Source of the DNA: an uncultured Hydrogenophaga sp.
Lineage (GTDB): Bacteria; Pseudomonadota; Gammaproteobacteria; Burkholderiales; Burkholderiaceae_C
Direction of reading: 5' to 3'
DNA: 64,000 nucleotides
Assembly (NCBI RefSeq): GCF_958439165.1
Contig: NZ_OY288131.1
Coordinates: 51,852 to 115,851 of the forward strand
The notes under the pieces were generated by a model, which was given only the letters and a program-made list of their open reading frames with translations, was not told the DNA's origin and did no database searches. Each line of letters begins with the position of its first letter. The stretch's first letter is position 1. Below are positions 9,766 through 18,770 of this stretch, piece by piece. A program made the position numbers and the translations under genes.

Positions 9766-10254
9766 TCACTGGAATCGCCGCACCTTGTCCCTGAGGATGG
9801 CGCATTCGGCCGTGAGTCTCCGCCATTCCACGATCAGTTCGAACAGCATGTCGTGAAGCACGAGGCCCGGCTGGGCCTTGGCGATCATCTCTTCATCACC
9901 GAGCGGGAACAGATCGGCCTTGAGCTGCTGGAAGGCGGCGTACGTGTCGATGGCCCGCCGGGTGGTCGCTTCGAGATCCCTTTGAGCAAGCTGTAGTGCC
10001 TCGGCCCGCTGCTGCGCGCACGGGGGAGATGATCGGTCCGCCCCGAGCTCCTTGGCGAGAGCGTCCTCTGCCTCCACCAAGCGTTTCAGTACATGGAGTT
10101 TCTCAACCCCCTTGGAGAGTCCTTTGCCCGGCTCACCACGGGTGGCCTCTTCTTTCAACTGCTTCTCGATATCAGGAAGGCGGTCAATCTGGGACCGGAT
10201 GTAAGGCATGTTCACCGGTGTCGATCGCGCGGGGCCCGAGGTGGTGGATTTCAT
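9766..10254 (-). CDS. hypothetical coiled-coil-like protein
   Basis: This 162-residue protein is not assigned to any family I recognise. It has no signal peptide or membrane segment and is rich in Glu, Lys, Arg, Ala and Leu with long predicted helices (IEKQLKEEATRGE, VEKLHVLKRLVEAEDALAKEL, RLTAECAILRDKVRRF). Base composition looks lower in GC than its neighbours, which hints at recent acquisition. The start is uncertain: the first ATG (10254) has no ribosome site, and a second in-frame ATG at 10209 (MPYIRSQIDRL) is preceded only by a weak GGTGA. It faces the glycine-zipper gene and may be transcribed alone. Confidence 0.6.
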   Translation of the reverse strand: MKSTTSGPARSTPVNMPYIRSQIDRLPDIEKQLKEEATRGEPGKGLSKGVEKLHVLKRLVEAEDALAKELGADRSSPPCAQQRAEALQLAQRDLEATTRRAIDTYAAFQQLKADLFPLGDEEMIAKAQPGLVLHDMLFELIVEWRRLTAECAILRDKVRRFQ

Positions 10255-10364
10255 CGTGGGGTACTGAAAAGTTGACGATGTCCATCTGTTTCAGTGGGGC
10301 CCAAGTCGCTCCCGGATCCGCTGATCCTTCAAGAAACGTTCATCCATCGCGTCGATTGAAATGA

Positions 10365-10398
10365 ATGAAAAAGGCCGCCCGAGGGCGGCCTTTTTCAT
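10365..10398. terminator. bidirectional intrinsic terminator
   Basis: A perfect stem GGCCGCCC / GGGCGGCC (8 bp, 2-nt loop) is flanked by ATGAAAAA on the left and TTTTTCAT on the right, so it works with a U-run in either direction. It sits 12 bp past the htpX stop and most likely ends htpX transcription. Confidence 0.88.
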
Positions 10399-10410
10399 GG
10401 GCAGGTCGGA

Positions 10411-11283
10411 TCAGCCGTTCTGCTGAAGCGCGGCAATGCGCTCCTCGATCGGCGGGTGGGTGCTGAACATCTTGCCCAGGCTGCCGGTGATGCCCATGGC
10501 CTGCATGGTCTTGGGCAGCTCGCCCGGGGTCAGGCCACCGAGGCGGGCCAGCGCATTGATCATGGGCTGCTTGCGGCCCATGAGCTGGGCGGCGCCGGCG
10601 TCGGCCCGGAACTCGCGCTGACGGCTGAACCAGGCCACGATGATGGCGGCCAGGAAGCCCAGGATGATGTCCATGACGATGGTGGTCACCATGTAGCCGA
10701 TGCCGGGGCCGCTGCTCTGGCTGTCGCCCTTGCGCAGGAAGCTGTCCACCGCGTAGCCGATGACGCGGCTGAGGAACACCACGAAGGTGTTCATGACGCC
10801 CTGGATGAGGGTCATGGTGACCATGTCGCCGTTGGCGATGTGGGCCACCTCGTGGCCGATGACGGCCTCGACCTCTTCACGGGTCATGTTCTGCAGCAGG
10901 CCGGTGGACACCGCCACCAGGGCCGAGTTCTTGAAGGCGCCGGTGGCGAACGCGTTGGGCGCGCCTTCGAAGATGGCGACCTCGGGCATGCCGATGTTGG
11001 CCTGGCGGGCGAATTTCTCGACCGTCTGGACGATCCAGGCCTCGTCGGCGTTCTGCGGCTGGCTGATCACCCGGGCACCGGTGCTGAACTTGGCCATCGG
11101 CTTGCTGATGAGCAGCGAGATGAAGGCGCCGCCGAAACCGATCACCAGCGAAAAACCGGCCAGCGCCGTCAGGTTGAGGCCGTTCGCGGTCAGGAACCGG
11201 TCCACCCCGAGCAGGCGGGTGGTGATCAGCAGCACCGCCATTACGGCGACGTTGGTGAGGACGAGCAGCAGAATGCGTTTCAT
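10411..11283 (-). CDS. htpX: membrane zinc metalloprotease HtpX
   Basis: A 290-residue M48 peptidase of the inner membrane that helps FtsH degrade misfolded membrane proteins. Two N-terminal transmembrane segments (residues ~4-22 and ~38-58) come first, then a cytosolic loop and the zinc site HEVAH at 144-148. Two further hydrophobic stretches follow, around VMNTFVVFLSRVIGYAV and IVMDIILGFLAAIIVAWF. The family motif GAPNAFATG is at 108-116. The length is normal. A GGAG ribosome site precedes the ATG. The gene stands alone and ends at the terminator noted above. Confidence 0.95.
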   Translation of the reverse strand: MKRILLLVLTNVAVMAVLLITTRLLGVDRFLTANGLNLTALAGFSLVIGFGGAFISLLISKPMAKFSTGARVISQPQNADEAWIVQTVEKFARQANIGMPEVAIFEGAPNAFATGAFKNSALVAVSTGLLQNMTREEVEAVIGHEVAHIANGDMVTMTLIQGVMNTFVVFLSRVIGYAVDSFLRKGDSQSSGPGIGYMVTTIVMDIILGFLAAIIVAWFSRQREFRADAGAAQLMGRKQPMINALARLGGLTPGELPKTMQAMGITGSLGKMFSTHPPIEERIAALQQNG

Positions 11284-11418
11284 GTGGGCTCCGTGGAGTG
11301 GGTGTGGCCGGACATTGCGACCGATGCTGCCTGAGACCCCGGTGGACAGGTCCGGGTTCCCGGGGGCAGCGGCTGCGCATGATACCGAGAAGCCGATATG
11401 GCGCCGCCCGGCCCCGAT

Positions 11419-12180
11419 TCAAGGCCGGGGCGGACGGAAGACGGTGGTGTCGGCGTAGAAGTCCGGATCGGCGTTGGCCGGCCACCAGCCCGGGACACCC
11501 AGCACCGGCAGCGGGGTGAACGGCTTGGTCCGCAGGCGGTCGGCGGCCAGCTGTCCGGCCAGCCAGCCGTCCCAGGCCGGCAGGTCGGCGCCCAGCGCCG
11601 GCGGCACCGGCCAGCGCAGCACGTGGGCGGTGATCGATTTGTAAGGACTCACCAGCTTTTCCAGCAGGGCATGGCCGAAGACCACCAGGCGGGCCTGAGC
11701 CCACAGGTCCCGGTGCTGCACGAACAGGCGCGGCCAGTCGCGCGCCAGCAGGGCGTCCCACAGCGCGGGCGGGGCCTGCAGCAGGGCGGCGTTCTCGTCG
11801 AACAGGGTCAGCGCATCGCGCAGCGGACCACGGACGGCGCCCACACCGGCCTGGGCAATCTCGGCCGCCTGCAGGCGGTTGAGCCCCTGCTTGGTGAGCG
11901 GAAACCGGTGCCAGCACAGGCCGTTGAAGGCGTCGTGCAGGTTGGTCCGGGTGGGCACACGGCCGGTGTCGAAGATGAACTGCTCATAGGCCATGCCCTC
12001 GGGCAGCACCGACTGGGGCACGAAGCGCACCGGCAGGGCCTGGGCGGCAAGCCGGTTCAGGGCCTCGGGCAGGTCCTCGGGGAAGTTGCCGGCGGCATCC
12101 GGTGGCGGCAGGTCGGGCCCCCAGCCCGCCAGCGGTGCGAACCAGGGAGCTTCCCAGGGCAGGGACCAGCCGCTGCGCAT
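11419..12180 (-). CDS. DUF3025 domain protein
   Basis: This 253-residue protein contains the family hallmark RTNLHDAFNGLCWHRFPLTK around residue 79 and the conserved KSITAHVL and FGHALLEKL segments. No signal peptide or catalytic motif is obvious. DUF3025 proteins are common in betaproteobacteria and have no assigned function. The start lies 18 bp downstream of the pyrC stop on the same strand, so the two are probably cotranscribed, as is frequent in this group. Confidence 0.8.
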   Translation of the reverse strand: MRSGWSLPWEAPWFAPLAGWGPDLPPPDAAGNFPEDLPEALNRLAAQALPVRFVPQSVLPEGMAYEQFIFDTGRVPTRTNLHDAFNGLCWHRFPLTKQGLNRLQAAEIAQAGVGAVRGPLRDALTLFDENAALLQAPPALWDALLARDWPRLFVQHRDLWAQARLVVFGHALLEKLVSPYKSITAHVLRWPVPPALGADLPAWDGWLAGQLAADRLRTKPFTPLPVLGVPGWWPANADPDFYADTTVFRPPRP

Positions 12181-12198
12181 GGCGTGCGCGCAGCTCCC

Positions 12199-13260
12199 TC
12201 AGGCCACCTGCCGCCAGGGCAGCGCCTCCCCGGCACGCAGGGGTTTCAGTTCGGTCTGGCCGAAGGGGAAACTCTCGGGCGGGGTCCAGCTTTCGCGCTT
12301 CAGGGTCACGGTGCCGGTGTTGCGGGGCAGGTCGTAGAAGGCCGGGCCGTTGAAACTGGCGAAGGCCTCCAGCCGGTCGAGGGCACCCACGCTGTCGAAG
12401 GCCTCGGCATAAAGCTCCAGCGCCGCGTGCGCGGTGTAGCAGCCGGCGCACCCGGTGGCGTGCTCCTTCAGGTGGGCCGGGTGCGGGGCACTGTCGGTGC
12501 CGAGGAAGAACCGGTCGCTGCCCCCGGTGGCTGCGGCCACCAGCGCCTGGCGGTGCACCTCGCGCTTGAGCACCGGCAGGCAGTAATAGTGCGGCCGGAT
12601 GCCGCCACTGAAGATGGCGTTGCGGTTGTAGAGCAGGTGGTGGGCGGTGATGGTGGCCGCCGTGAACGGGCCGGCCTCGGCCACGTACTGGGCGGCCTCG
12701 CGGGTGGTGATGTGCTCGAACACCACCTTGAGTTCGGGGAAGTCGCGGCGCAGCGGGATCATCTGCTGATCGATGAACACCGCCTCGCGGTCGAACAGGT
12801 CGATGTCGCTGGAGGTCACCTCGCCGTGGACCAGCAGCAGCATGCCGTGCTTCTGCATGGCTTCCAGGGTGCGGTAGGTCTTGCGGATGTCGGTCACGCC
12901 GGCATCGCTGTTGGTGGTGGCGCCGGCCGGGTAGAGCTTGGCGGCCACCACGCCGGCCTCGCGGGCCCGGGCGATCTCGTCGGGCGGCAGGTTGTCGGTG
13001 AGGTAGAGCGTCATGAGCGGCTCGAAGGACACGCCCTCGGGCACCGCGGCCAGGATGCGGTCGCGGTAGGCCACTGCCAGGGCCGCAGTGGTCACCGGCG
13101 GCTTGAGGTTGGGCATGACGATGGCCCGACCGAACTGGGCTGCGGTGTGCGGCACCACGGTGCGCAGGGCGTCACCGTCGCGCAGGTGGACATGCCAGTC
13201 GTCCGGGCGGGTGAGGGTCAGGGTGTCGGGGCGCGGGGTCGGGGTCGAGGCGGCGTTCAT
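12199..13260 (-). CDS. pyrC: dihydroorotase
   Basis: A 353-residue class II dihydroorotase, catalysing ring closure of carbamoyl-aspartate in pyrimidine synthesis. Metal ligands are visible: DWHVHLRDG near residue 22 (HxH), the carboxylated lysine in AAKLYPAGATTNSD, His in LLVHGEVT, and VFEHITT. The length matches E. coli PyrC. It is followed closely by the DUF3025 gene and preceded by the binding-protein gene across 31 bp. Confidence 0.95.
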   Translation of the reverse strand: MNAASTPTPRPDTLTLTRPDDWHVHLRDGDALRTVVPHTAAQFGRAIVMPNLKPPVTTAALAVAYRDRILAAVPEGVSFEPLMTLYLTDNLPPDEIARAREAGVVAAKLYPAGATTNSDAGVTDIRKTYRTLEAMQKHGMLLLVHGEVTSSDIDLFDREAVFIDQQMIPLRRDFPELKVVFEHITTREAAQYVAEAGPFTAATITAHHLLYNRNAIFSGGIRPHYYCLPVLKREVHRQALVAAATGGSDRFFLGTDSAPHPAHLKEHATGCAGCYTAHAALELYAEAFDSVGALDRLEAFASFNGPAFYDLPRNTGTVTLKRESWTPPESFPFGQTELKPLRAGEALPWRQVA

Positions 13261-13291
13261 CCCGCCATTGTCGCAGCCCCTCCCGGCCGGA

Positions 13292-14227
13292 TCAGAAGGT
13301 GACCCGGTCGCTGGGGAACTTCCAGACTTCCTGGAGCATGTAGCTGGGGGCGAGGTTCAGCACCCCGCCGCGCGGGGCGATCGGTTGGCGGAACCAGCGG
13401 TCGTAGAGGACGCGCATTTCCTGGCTGTGGATGAGCCGGCGCATCTCGTCGTCGACCAGCTTCTTGAACTCCGGATCACCCTTGGCCAGCATGATGGACA
13501 AGGGCTCCATGGTCATGAAGCGCCCCACCACCTTCAACGCCGCCGGGTTGGGCCGGTTGGCCTTGAGTCCGTAGAGCATCGCGTCGTCCATGGCGAAGGC
13601 GTCGGCCTCGCCCTTCTCGACCATGGCCACGGCCTGATCGTGCTCCGCCACCTCGATGAAGGTGATCGACAGGTTGCGATCGTTGGCCATGCGCCGGGCG
13701 GCCTCCAGCGGCGTGGTCTGCGTGGTGGAGACCAGGCGTCGCAACTGCGGATGGTCGATGCCGTCGATCAGGCTGTCCGACCGGACCAGCAGCCGAGCGC
13801 CGGTGATGAAGTGCGGGATGGTGAATTCCACCCGCTCCCGCCGCACCGTGTTGCTGGTGGTGGAGCCGCACTCGAGCTGCACCCTGCCCCGCTCGATGGC
13901 CTCGAACCGGTTGGCGCTGTTGACCGGCAGGTAGTCCACCGCCAGCTTGTCGCGCTTGACGCGGGTCTGGATCGCACCGACCAGGCGCAGGCAGATGTCG
14001 AGCGCAAAGCCGATCGGGCGCCCCGCACCGTCGAGGTACGAGAACGGTACCGATGCGTCGCGGTAGGCCAGCACGATGCGGCCTTCGCGCTGGATGCGTT
14101 CGAGCACCGGGCCGAGCCGCTGCCCTGGCGGAGCAGGCGGGTCGGTGGCCGCTGCGGGGTTGCAGGCAGCCCCCAGCAACATCAGCAGGCACATCGACAC
14201 ACGGGCACGCGATCGGGGCAGCATCAT
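13292..14227 (-). CDS. extracellular solute-binding protein, amino-acid type (SBP family 3)
   Basis: A 311-residue secreted or lipoprotein-like receptor. The start at 14227 (MMLPRSRARVSMCLLMLLGAACNPAA) was chosen because AGGAG lies 9 nt upstream; further in-frame codons upstream lack this. The LLGAAC stretch resembles a lipobox but is imperfect. The mature part has the family 3 signature RIVLAYRDASVPFSYLDGAGRPIGFALDICLRL, then EAIERGRVQLECGSTTS and AVAMVEKGEADAFAMDD. It would deliver a polar amino acid (glutamate/aspartate-like) to an ABC permease, but no permease or ATPase genes are adjacent. It is therefore an orphan receptor. Confidence 0.85.
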   Translation of the reverse strand: MMLPRSRARVSMCLLMLLGAACNPAAATDPPAPPGQRLGPVLERIQREGRIVLAYRDASVPFSYLDGAGRPIGFALDICLRLVGAIQTRVKRDKLAVDYLPVNSANRFEAIERGRVQLECGSTTSNTVRRERVEFTIPHFITGARLLVRSDSLIDGIDHPQLRRLVSTTQTTPLEAARRMANDRNLSITFIEVAEHDQAVAMVEKGEADAFAMDDAMLYGLKANRPNPAALKVVGRFMTMEPLSIMLAKGDPEFKKLVDDEMRRLIHSQEMRVLYDRWFRQPIAPRGGVLNLAPSYMLQEVWKFPSDRVTF

Positions 14228-14321
14228 GGCAACGACTCCTGTTGGGGGTCCATCGGACACACGCGGATGCATGTGATCCGAAGCCATCACCCCTGGCAAG
14301 GGTCGTCACCGAAAGATCAGA

Positions 14322-15239
14322 TCACTGGCGGACCAGATCGCTCAGGCGGTCCCAGAACAGCTGAACGGTACGTTTGGCCCGGGTGCTGTCGGCCGGCCGC
14401 GCGCGGTAGAGGCGGATGTCGAGCGCTGCCTGCAGGCCTTCACCGGCCGACACCAGCCGACCGGCGGCCACTTCAGCCCGCACCGCACTGGTGGGCAGGA
14501 AGGCGATGCCGTGCCCTTCGAGGGCCATGGCCTTGAGCCCCTCGGCCATGTCGGTCTCGTAACTGCGCTCCAGGTGCACCGGCCGGTCGGCGCGCTTGGT
14601 CAGGCTGTCGACCACCCGACCCAGGTAGGCGCCGGGCGCGTAGGCCAGGTAGGGGGACGGTGCTCCGGCCTGTGCCTGCAGGGAATAGAGCGGGCGGCCC
14701 TGGGCGTCGGGCTTGACGAAGGGGGCCAGCACATCGCTGCCCAGCGGCAGCATCTCGTACTTGGCGGCATCGAGCTGGATCGGCTGGTCGACGTGGTGGT
14801 AGGCGATGAGCAGGTCGCAGCTGCCCTCCACCAGCCGCAGCACCGCGTCGTGCACATTGAGCGCGATCAGCCGGCTCTTGATGGGGCCACAGCTCTCGCG
14901 CAGGCCGGACAGCCAGGCCGGGAAGAAGGTGAAGGCCAGCGTGTGCGGCACCGCGAACTCGATCACGTCCTGCGCCGCTGCGGTGTGCGCCCGCAGGGTG
15001 GCCCGGGTGGTGTTGAGCGTCTGGAGCATGTCCAGCGCCTGCTCGTAGAGCGTCTGGCCGGCCGGGGTGAGTCGCGTGGGGTAGGAGGACCGGTCGACCA
15101 GATCGGTGCCGGCCCAGGCCTCGAGCGACTGGATGCGGCGCGAGAACGCCGGCTGGGTCACGTGCCGCAGCTGGGCCGAGCGGCTGAAGCTGCGGGTCTC
15201 GGCCAGACTGACGAAATCTTCAAGCCACTTGGTTTCCAT
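14322..15239 (-). CDS. LysR-family regulator, HypT/YjiE-like
   Basis: A 305-residue regulator with an N-terminal winged helix-turn-helix (residues 1-65: FVSLAETRSFSRSAQLRHVTQPAFSRRI) and a periplasmic-binding-like effector domain. The start METKWLEDF, the HVTQPAFSRR recognition helix and the GHGIAFLP segment resemble E. coli HypT (YjiE), the hypochlorite-responsive LysR protein; that match is from memory. The Atm1-type exporter gene upstream on the same strand overlaps its start by 20 nt, so the two are likely cotranscribed. Its targets are not evident. Confidence 0.88.
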   Translation of the reverse strand: METKWLEDFVSLAETRSFSRSAQLRHVTQPAFSRRIQSLEAWAGTDLVDRSSYPTRLTPAGQTLYEQALDMLQTLNTTRATLRAHTAAAQDVIEFAVPHTLAFTFFPAWLSGLRESCGPIKSRLIALNVHDAVLRLVEGSCDLLIAYHHVDQPIQLDAAKYEMLPLGSDVLAPFVKPDAQGRPLYSLQAQAGAPSPYLAYAPGAYLGRVVDSLTKRADRPVHLERSYETDMAEGLKAMALEGHGIAFLPTSAVRAEVAAGRLVSAGEGLQAALDIRLYRARPADSTRAKRTVQLFWDRLSDLVRQ

Positions 15240-17076
15240 CGGCCGGATTATCCGACTGCTGCAAGGCCCACATGCCCGCGTAAACACCACCCTTGGTGAC
15301 CAGCTCGGCATGGGTGCCGCGCTCGACAATGTGGCCGTGCTCCAGCACGATGATCTGGTGCGCATCCACCACGGTGGAGAGGCGGTGGGCGATGACCAGC
15401 GTGGTCTTGTTGCGCGCTGCGCTGCGGATCTCGCCCTGTATGGCACGTTCGTTGGCCGAGTCGAGCGCCGAGGTGGCCTCGTCGAAGATCAGGATCGGCG
15501 GGTTCTTGAGCAGGGTGCGGGCAATGGCCACGCGCTGCTTCTCGCCGCCCGACAGCTTGAGCCCGCGTTCGCCCACCACGGTGCGCCAGGCCTGGGGCAG
15601 GCGCTCGATGAAGTCGCGGATGTGGGCTGCCTGCGCCGCCGCCACCGCGGCCTCGTGCCCGGCGTCGGGCCGGCCGTAGAGGATGTTGTATTCGATGCTG
15701 TCGTTGAACAGCACCGTGTCCTGCGGGACGATGCCGATGGCCTGGCGCACGCTGCCCTGGGTCACCTGGCGGATGTCCTGACCGTCGATGGTGATGCGGC
15801 CTTCCTGCGTGTCGTAGAAGCGGTAGAGCAGCCGGGCCAGCGTGCTCTTGCCCGAACCCGAGGGGCCGACCACCGCCACCGTCTGCCCGGCCGGAATCTC
15901 GAAGCTGATGCCGTGCAGGATGGGCCGGGCCGCCTCGTAGGCGAAACGCACCTCCTCGAAGCGCACCGCCGGCGGGCCCTGCAGCCGCAGCGGGACGGCA
16001 CCGGGGGCGTCGGCCACCTCGCGTTCCTTCTCCAGCAGCACGAACATCTTGTCCAGGTCGGTCAGGCTCTGCTTGATCTCGCGGTACAGCACGCCCAGGA
16101 AGCCCAGCGGGATGTAGAGCTGGATCATGAAGGCATTGATCATGACCAGGTCGCCCAGCGTGAGCGTGCCGTCGGCCACGCCCTGGGTGGCCCGCCACAG
16201 CATGAGCACCAGGGCCACCGCAATCACCAGCTGCTGGCCGGTGTTGAGGAGCGAGAGCGTGCTCTGGCTCTTGAGGCGGGCGCGGCGCAGCTTCTCCAGC
16301 GCCTCGTCGTAGCGGCGGGCCTCGAAGGCTTCGTTGTTGAAGTACTTGACCGTCTCGTAGTTCAGCAGCGAGTCGATGGCACGGGTCTGGCTGCTGGACT
16401 CCAGCTCGTTCATCTCGCGCCGGAACTGGGTTCGCCATTCGGTGATGACCACGGTGAAGGTCACATAGACCACCAGCGCCACCAGCGTGATGACCACATA
16501 GCCCATGTCGAACCGGGTGCCCAGCAGGGCCAGCACCATGGCCACCTCGATGAGCGTGGGCACGATGCTGTAGAGCGAGTACGAGATGAGCGACTGCACC
16601 CCGCGCGTGCCGCGTTCGATGTCGCGCGTCATGCCGCCGGTCTGGCGTTCCAGGTGGAAACGCAGCGACAGCGCGTGCAGGTGCCCGAACACTTCGAGCG
16701 CAATGCTGCGGGTCGCTCCCTCGGTGGCCTTGGCGAACACCAGTTCGCGCAGCTCGGTGAACAGGCTGGTGGACAGGCGCAGCGCGCCATAGCCCAGCAG
16801 CAGGGCCACCGGCACCACCAGCAGGGCCTGGGTGCTGCCGGGCGGAATGGTCATGGCATCGACCAGCTCCTTGAGCAGCAGGGGCACGCTGACGTTGGCC
16901 ACCTTGGCCGCCACCATGAAGCCCAGCGCGAACATGACGCGCCACTTGTAGCGCCACAGGTAGGGCAGCAGGCGCTGCAGGGTGGCCCAGTCGGAGCGGC
17001 GGGGGGCTGCGGTTCCACCCGGTCCGGGTGTGGCAGGCAGGGCCACTCGGCCTTGGGTCGGGTTGTCGGGTCGCAT
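15220..17076 (-). CDS. Atm1/HMT1-type ABC exporter (fused permease-ATPase)
   Basis: The 618-residue half transporter has six transmembrane helices in residues ~40-330 and an ATPase domain in ~370-600. The LLNYETVKYFNNE segment is the hallmark of the ABCB7/Atm1 group. The ATPase shows Walker A GPSGSGKST, signature LSGGEKQRVAIAR, Walker B ILIFDEATSAL and the H-loop IAHRLSTV. Bacterial Atm1 relatives export glutathione-linked metals or persulfides. The start MRPDNPTQGR was chosen since residues further upstream are antisense to the neighbouring thioesterase. Its 3' end overlaps the LysR gene start by 20 nt. Confidence 0.9.
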   Translation of the reverse strand: MRPDNPTQGRVALPATPGPGGTAAPRRSDWATLQRLLPYLWRYKWRVMFALGFMVAAKVANVSVPLLLKELVDAMTIPPGSTQALLVVPVALLLGYGALRLSTSLFTELRELVFAKATEGATRSIALEVFGHLHALSLRFHLERQTGGMTRDIERGTRGVQSLISYSLYSIVPTLIEVAMVLALLGTRFDMGYVVITLVALVVYVTFTVVITEWRTQFRREMNELESSSQTRAIDSLLNYETVKYFNNEAFEARRYDEALEKLRRARLKSQSTLSLLNTGQQLVIAVALVLMLWRATQGVADGTLTLGDLVMINAFMIQLYIPLGFLGVLYREIKQSLTDLDKMFVLLEKEREVADAPGAVPLRLQGPPAVRFEEVRFAYEAARPILHGISFEIPAGQTVAVVGPSGSGKSTLARLLYRFYDTQEGRITIDGQDIRQVTQGSVRQAIGIVPQDTVLFNDSIEYNILYGRPDAGHEAAVAAAQAAHIRDFIERLPQAWRTVVGERGLKLSGGEKQRVAIARTLLKNPPILIFDEATSALDSANERAIQGEIRSAARNKTTLVIAHRLSTVVDAHQIIVLEHGHIVERGTHAELVTKGGVYAGMWALQQSDNPADGNQVA

Positions 17077-17112
17077 GCGGGAGAATCTCGGGTTATCACG
17101 GAGATTGTGCCC

Positions 17113-17541
17113 ATGTCCACCGAAACCGGCGCCCACGCCACCCACTTGCCCACCGACCGCGAACTGGTGCTCAAGGTCATTCCGATGCCGGCCGACTGCA
17201 ATGCCAACGGCGACATCTTCGGCGGCTGGGTCATGGCGCAGGTCGACCTGGCCGGTGCAGTGCTGCCGGCGCGTTACGTGCGCGGGCGCATGGCCACGGT
17301 GGCGGTGAACCAGTTCATCTTCAAGCAGCCGGTGCGGGTAGGCGACATCCTGAGCTTCTATTCGCACCTCACCCGGGTGGGCCGCACCTCCATCACGGTG
17401 CAGGTGGAGGTGTTCGCCGAACGCTTCTCGGCCCAGGGCCAGTACGTCAAGGTGACCGAGGCCAGCCTGACCTATGTGGCCATCGACATGGAAGGCCGAC
17501 CCCGGCCGATCCCGCGCGACGGCCTGCCGCCGGGCCTCTGA
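17113..17541 (+). CDS. acyl-CoA thioesterase, YciA-type hotdog
   Basis: A 142-residue single hotdog protein. NANGDIFGGWVMAQVDLAGA carries the active-site Asn/Asp and helix of the YciA/BACH family, and VAVNQFIFKQPVRVGD and YVKVTEASLTYVAID are also typical. YciA-type enzymes hydrolyse a broad range of acyl-CoAs in the cytoplasm and release free CoA. It is divergent from the Atm1-type exporter, and its stop codon abuts the stop of the convergent amidotransferase gene with no spacer. Confidence 0.9.
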   Translation: MSTETGAHATHLPTDRELVLKVIPMPADCNANGDIFGGWVMAQVDLAGAVLPARYVRGRMATVAVNQFIFKQPVRVGDILSFYSHLTRVGRTSITVQVEVFAERFSAQGQYVKVTEASLTYVAIDMEGRPRPIPRDGLPPGL

Positions 17542-18327
17542 TCACAAGGCTTTCCAGCGCCGGCGCCACGCGGCGTAGATGACGTCGGCCAGCGCCTGGC
17601 TGCCGGCCTGGTGCCGCAAGGTGGCGGCCTGCATGTTGGACGGCGACTGCACCGTGGTCAGGCCCTGCGCCACCGCCTGCGGGTACACGCTGCCGGCGTT
17701 GCCCAGCCAGGCCTCGATCTTGGCCGGCGTGATCTCGATGTGGAACTGCATGCCCAGGTGCGGCCCGATGGCAAACGCCTGGTGGGGGCAGGCCGGGGAC
17801 GACGCCAGCAGCTTCGCACCCGGCGGCAGTTCGACAAAGCTGTCGTAGTGCCACTGGTAGACCATGGCACGGCCCTCGCTGCCCGGACCGCCCAGGCCAC
17901 CCAGCCAGTCCTGCAGCAGGCCGGCATCGGCGTCGGGGTCCAGACCGGCCACCGCCCGGATGGGCAGCCAGCCCACCTCGGGCACCGGCAGGCGCTCCAC
18001 CCGCCCGCCGAAGGCACGCGCCATCAGCTGCCCGCCCAGGCAATGCCCGATGACCGGAATGCCCTGCGCATCGGCCTGCCGGATCAGCGCCTCGGCCTGG
18101 CGCAGGCTGGGGCGGTCGTCGTTGGCGCTCCATTCGCCGCCCAGCACGGCCAGCGCCCGAAACCCGTCGATGGACGTGGGGTAAGCCTCGCCGGCCTCGG
18201 TGCAGCGCACCTGCCAGCGGTGGCCATGGGCGTCCAGCCACTGCCCCAGGTAACCGGGGCCGTCCTCCTGGGTGTGCTGCAGCACCAGCACATCGGCGAT
18301 CAAGGCGGCAGGGTGAGTGGTCGGCAT
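17542..18327 (-). CDS. class I glutamine amidotransferase-like protein
   Basis: The 261-residue protein has the GATase1 nucleophile elbow GHCLGGQLMARAFGG and a downstream MQFHIEIT that supplies His and Glu of the triad. The FRALAVLGGEWSANDD segment matches the stand-alone GATase branch annotated as glutamine amidotransferase or GMP-synthase-like. No synthase domain is fused, so it may act on gamma-glutamyl compounds. The start MPTTHPAAL was chosen; a longer ATG start 42 nt upstream is possible, and neither has a clear ribosome site. Confidence 0.82.
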   Translation of the reverse strand: MPTTHPAALIADVLVLQHTQEDGPGYLGQWLDAHGHRWQVRCTEAGEAYPTSIDGFRALAVLGGEWSANDDRPSLRQAEALIRQADAQGIPVIGHCLGGQLMARAFGGRVERLPVPEVGWLPIRAVAGLDPDADAGLLQDWLGGLGGPGSEGRAMVYQWHYDSFVELPPGAKLLASSPACPHQAFAIGPHLGMQFHIEITPAKIEAWLGNAGSVYPQAVAQGLTTVQSPSNMQAATLRHQAGSQALADVIYAAWRRRWKAL

Positions 18328-18383
18328 GGCGGCGATGCTAGGCAGCGTGGTCCGTCTGCCTGGGGCCATTCATGCCGTGCGGT

Positions 18384-18770
18384 TCAGGGCCACCAGGCCA
18401 CGGTGGGGCTCTGCAGGGCTTCGTCCAGCTCGGCCTGCGTCACCGTGATGTCCATGCGCAGGAGCGCCCCGGCCATGGCCTTGCCCAGGTTGTCCTGGCG
18501 CAGGTTGCGGGCACCGCCACCCTGCAGGGCGTCTTTCAGCACCAGCTTCAGGGCCAGCAGGCGCGGCAGCGGCCACAGCAGCACCTCGCCAGGCAGCCAG
18601 GGCGCAAAGTGGGCCTGCACCCGCTGGGCCGTCACCTCGCGCTCGATCAGCCGCCAGCCGGCTTCGTTGCGGGCGAACAGGCCAAAGTCGACCCAGTCGG
18701 CCTTGTCGCCGCTGCGCGCATGGGCGATGCGGGCCAGGGGTATGTGCATACGTTCCATCGATGGGTTCAT
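18384..18770 (-). CDS. AtuA-associated small protein (AtuA C-terminal, ferredoxin-like fold)
   Basis: The 128-residue protein begins MNPSMERMHIPLARIAHARSGDK. RIAHARSGDKADWVDFGLFAR is typical of the short domain that follows AtuA either as a fusion or as a separate downstream gene; here it is separate. The start overlaps the AtuA stop by 4 nt (ATGA), which points to coupled translation and probably a complex. No enzyme motif is visible. The name is by family only. Confidence 0.8.
   Translation of the reverse strand: MNPSMERMHIPLARIAHARSGDKADWVDFGLFARNEAGWRLIEREVTAQRVQAHFAPWLPGEVLLWPLPRLLALKLVLKDALQGGGARNLRQDNLGKAMAGALLRMDITVTQAELDEALQSPTVAWWP

Noticed and set aside
11398..13302. A 634-codon open frame on the plus strand
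   Set aside because: It is antisense to DUF3025 and pyrC. The composition is that of a shadow frame.
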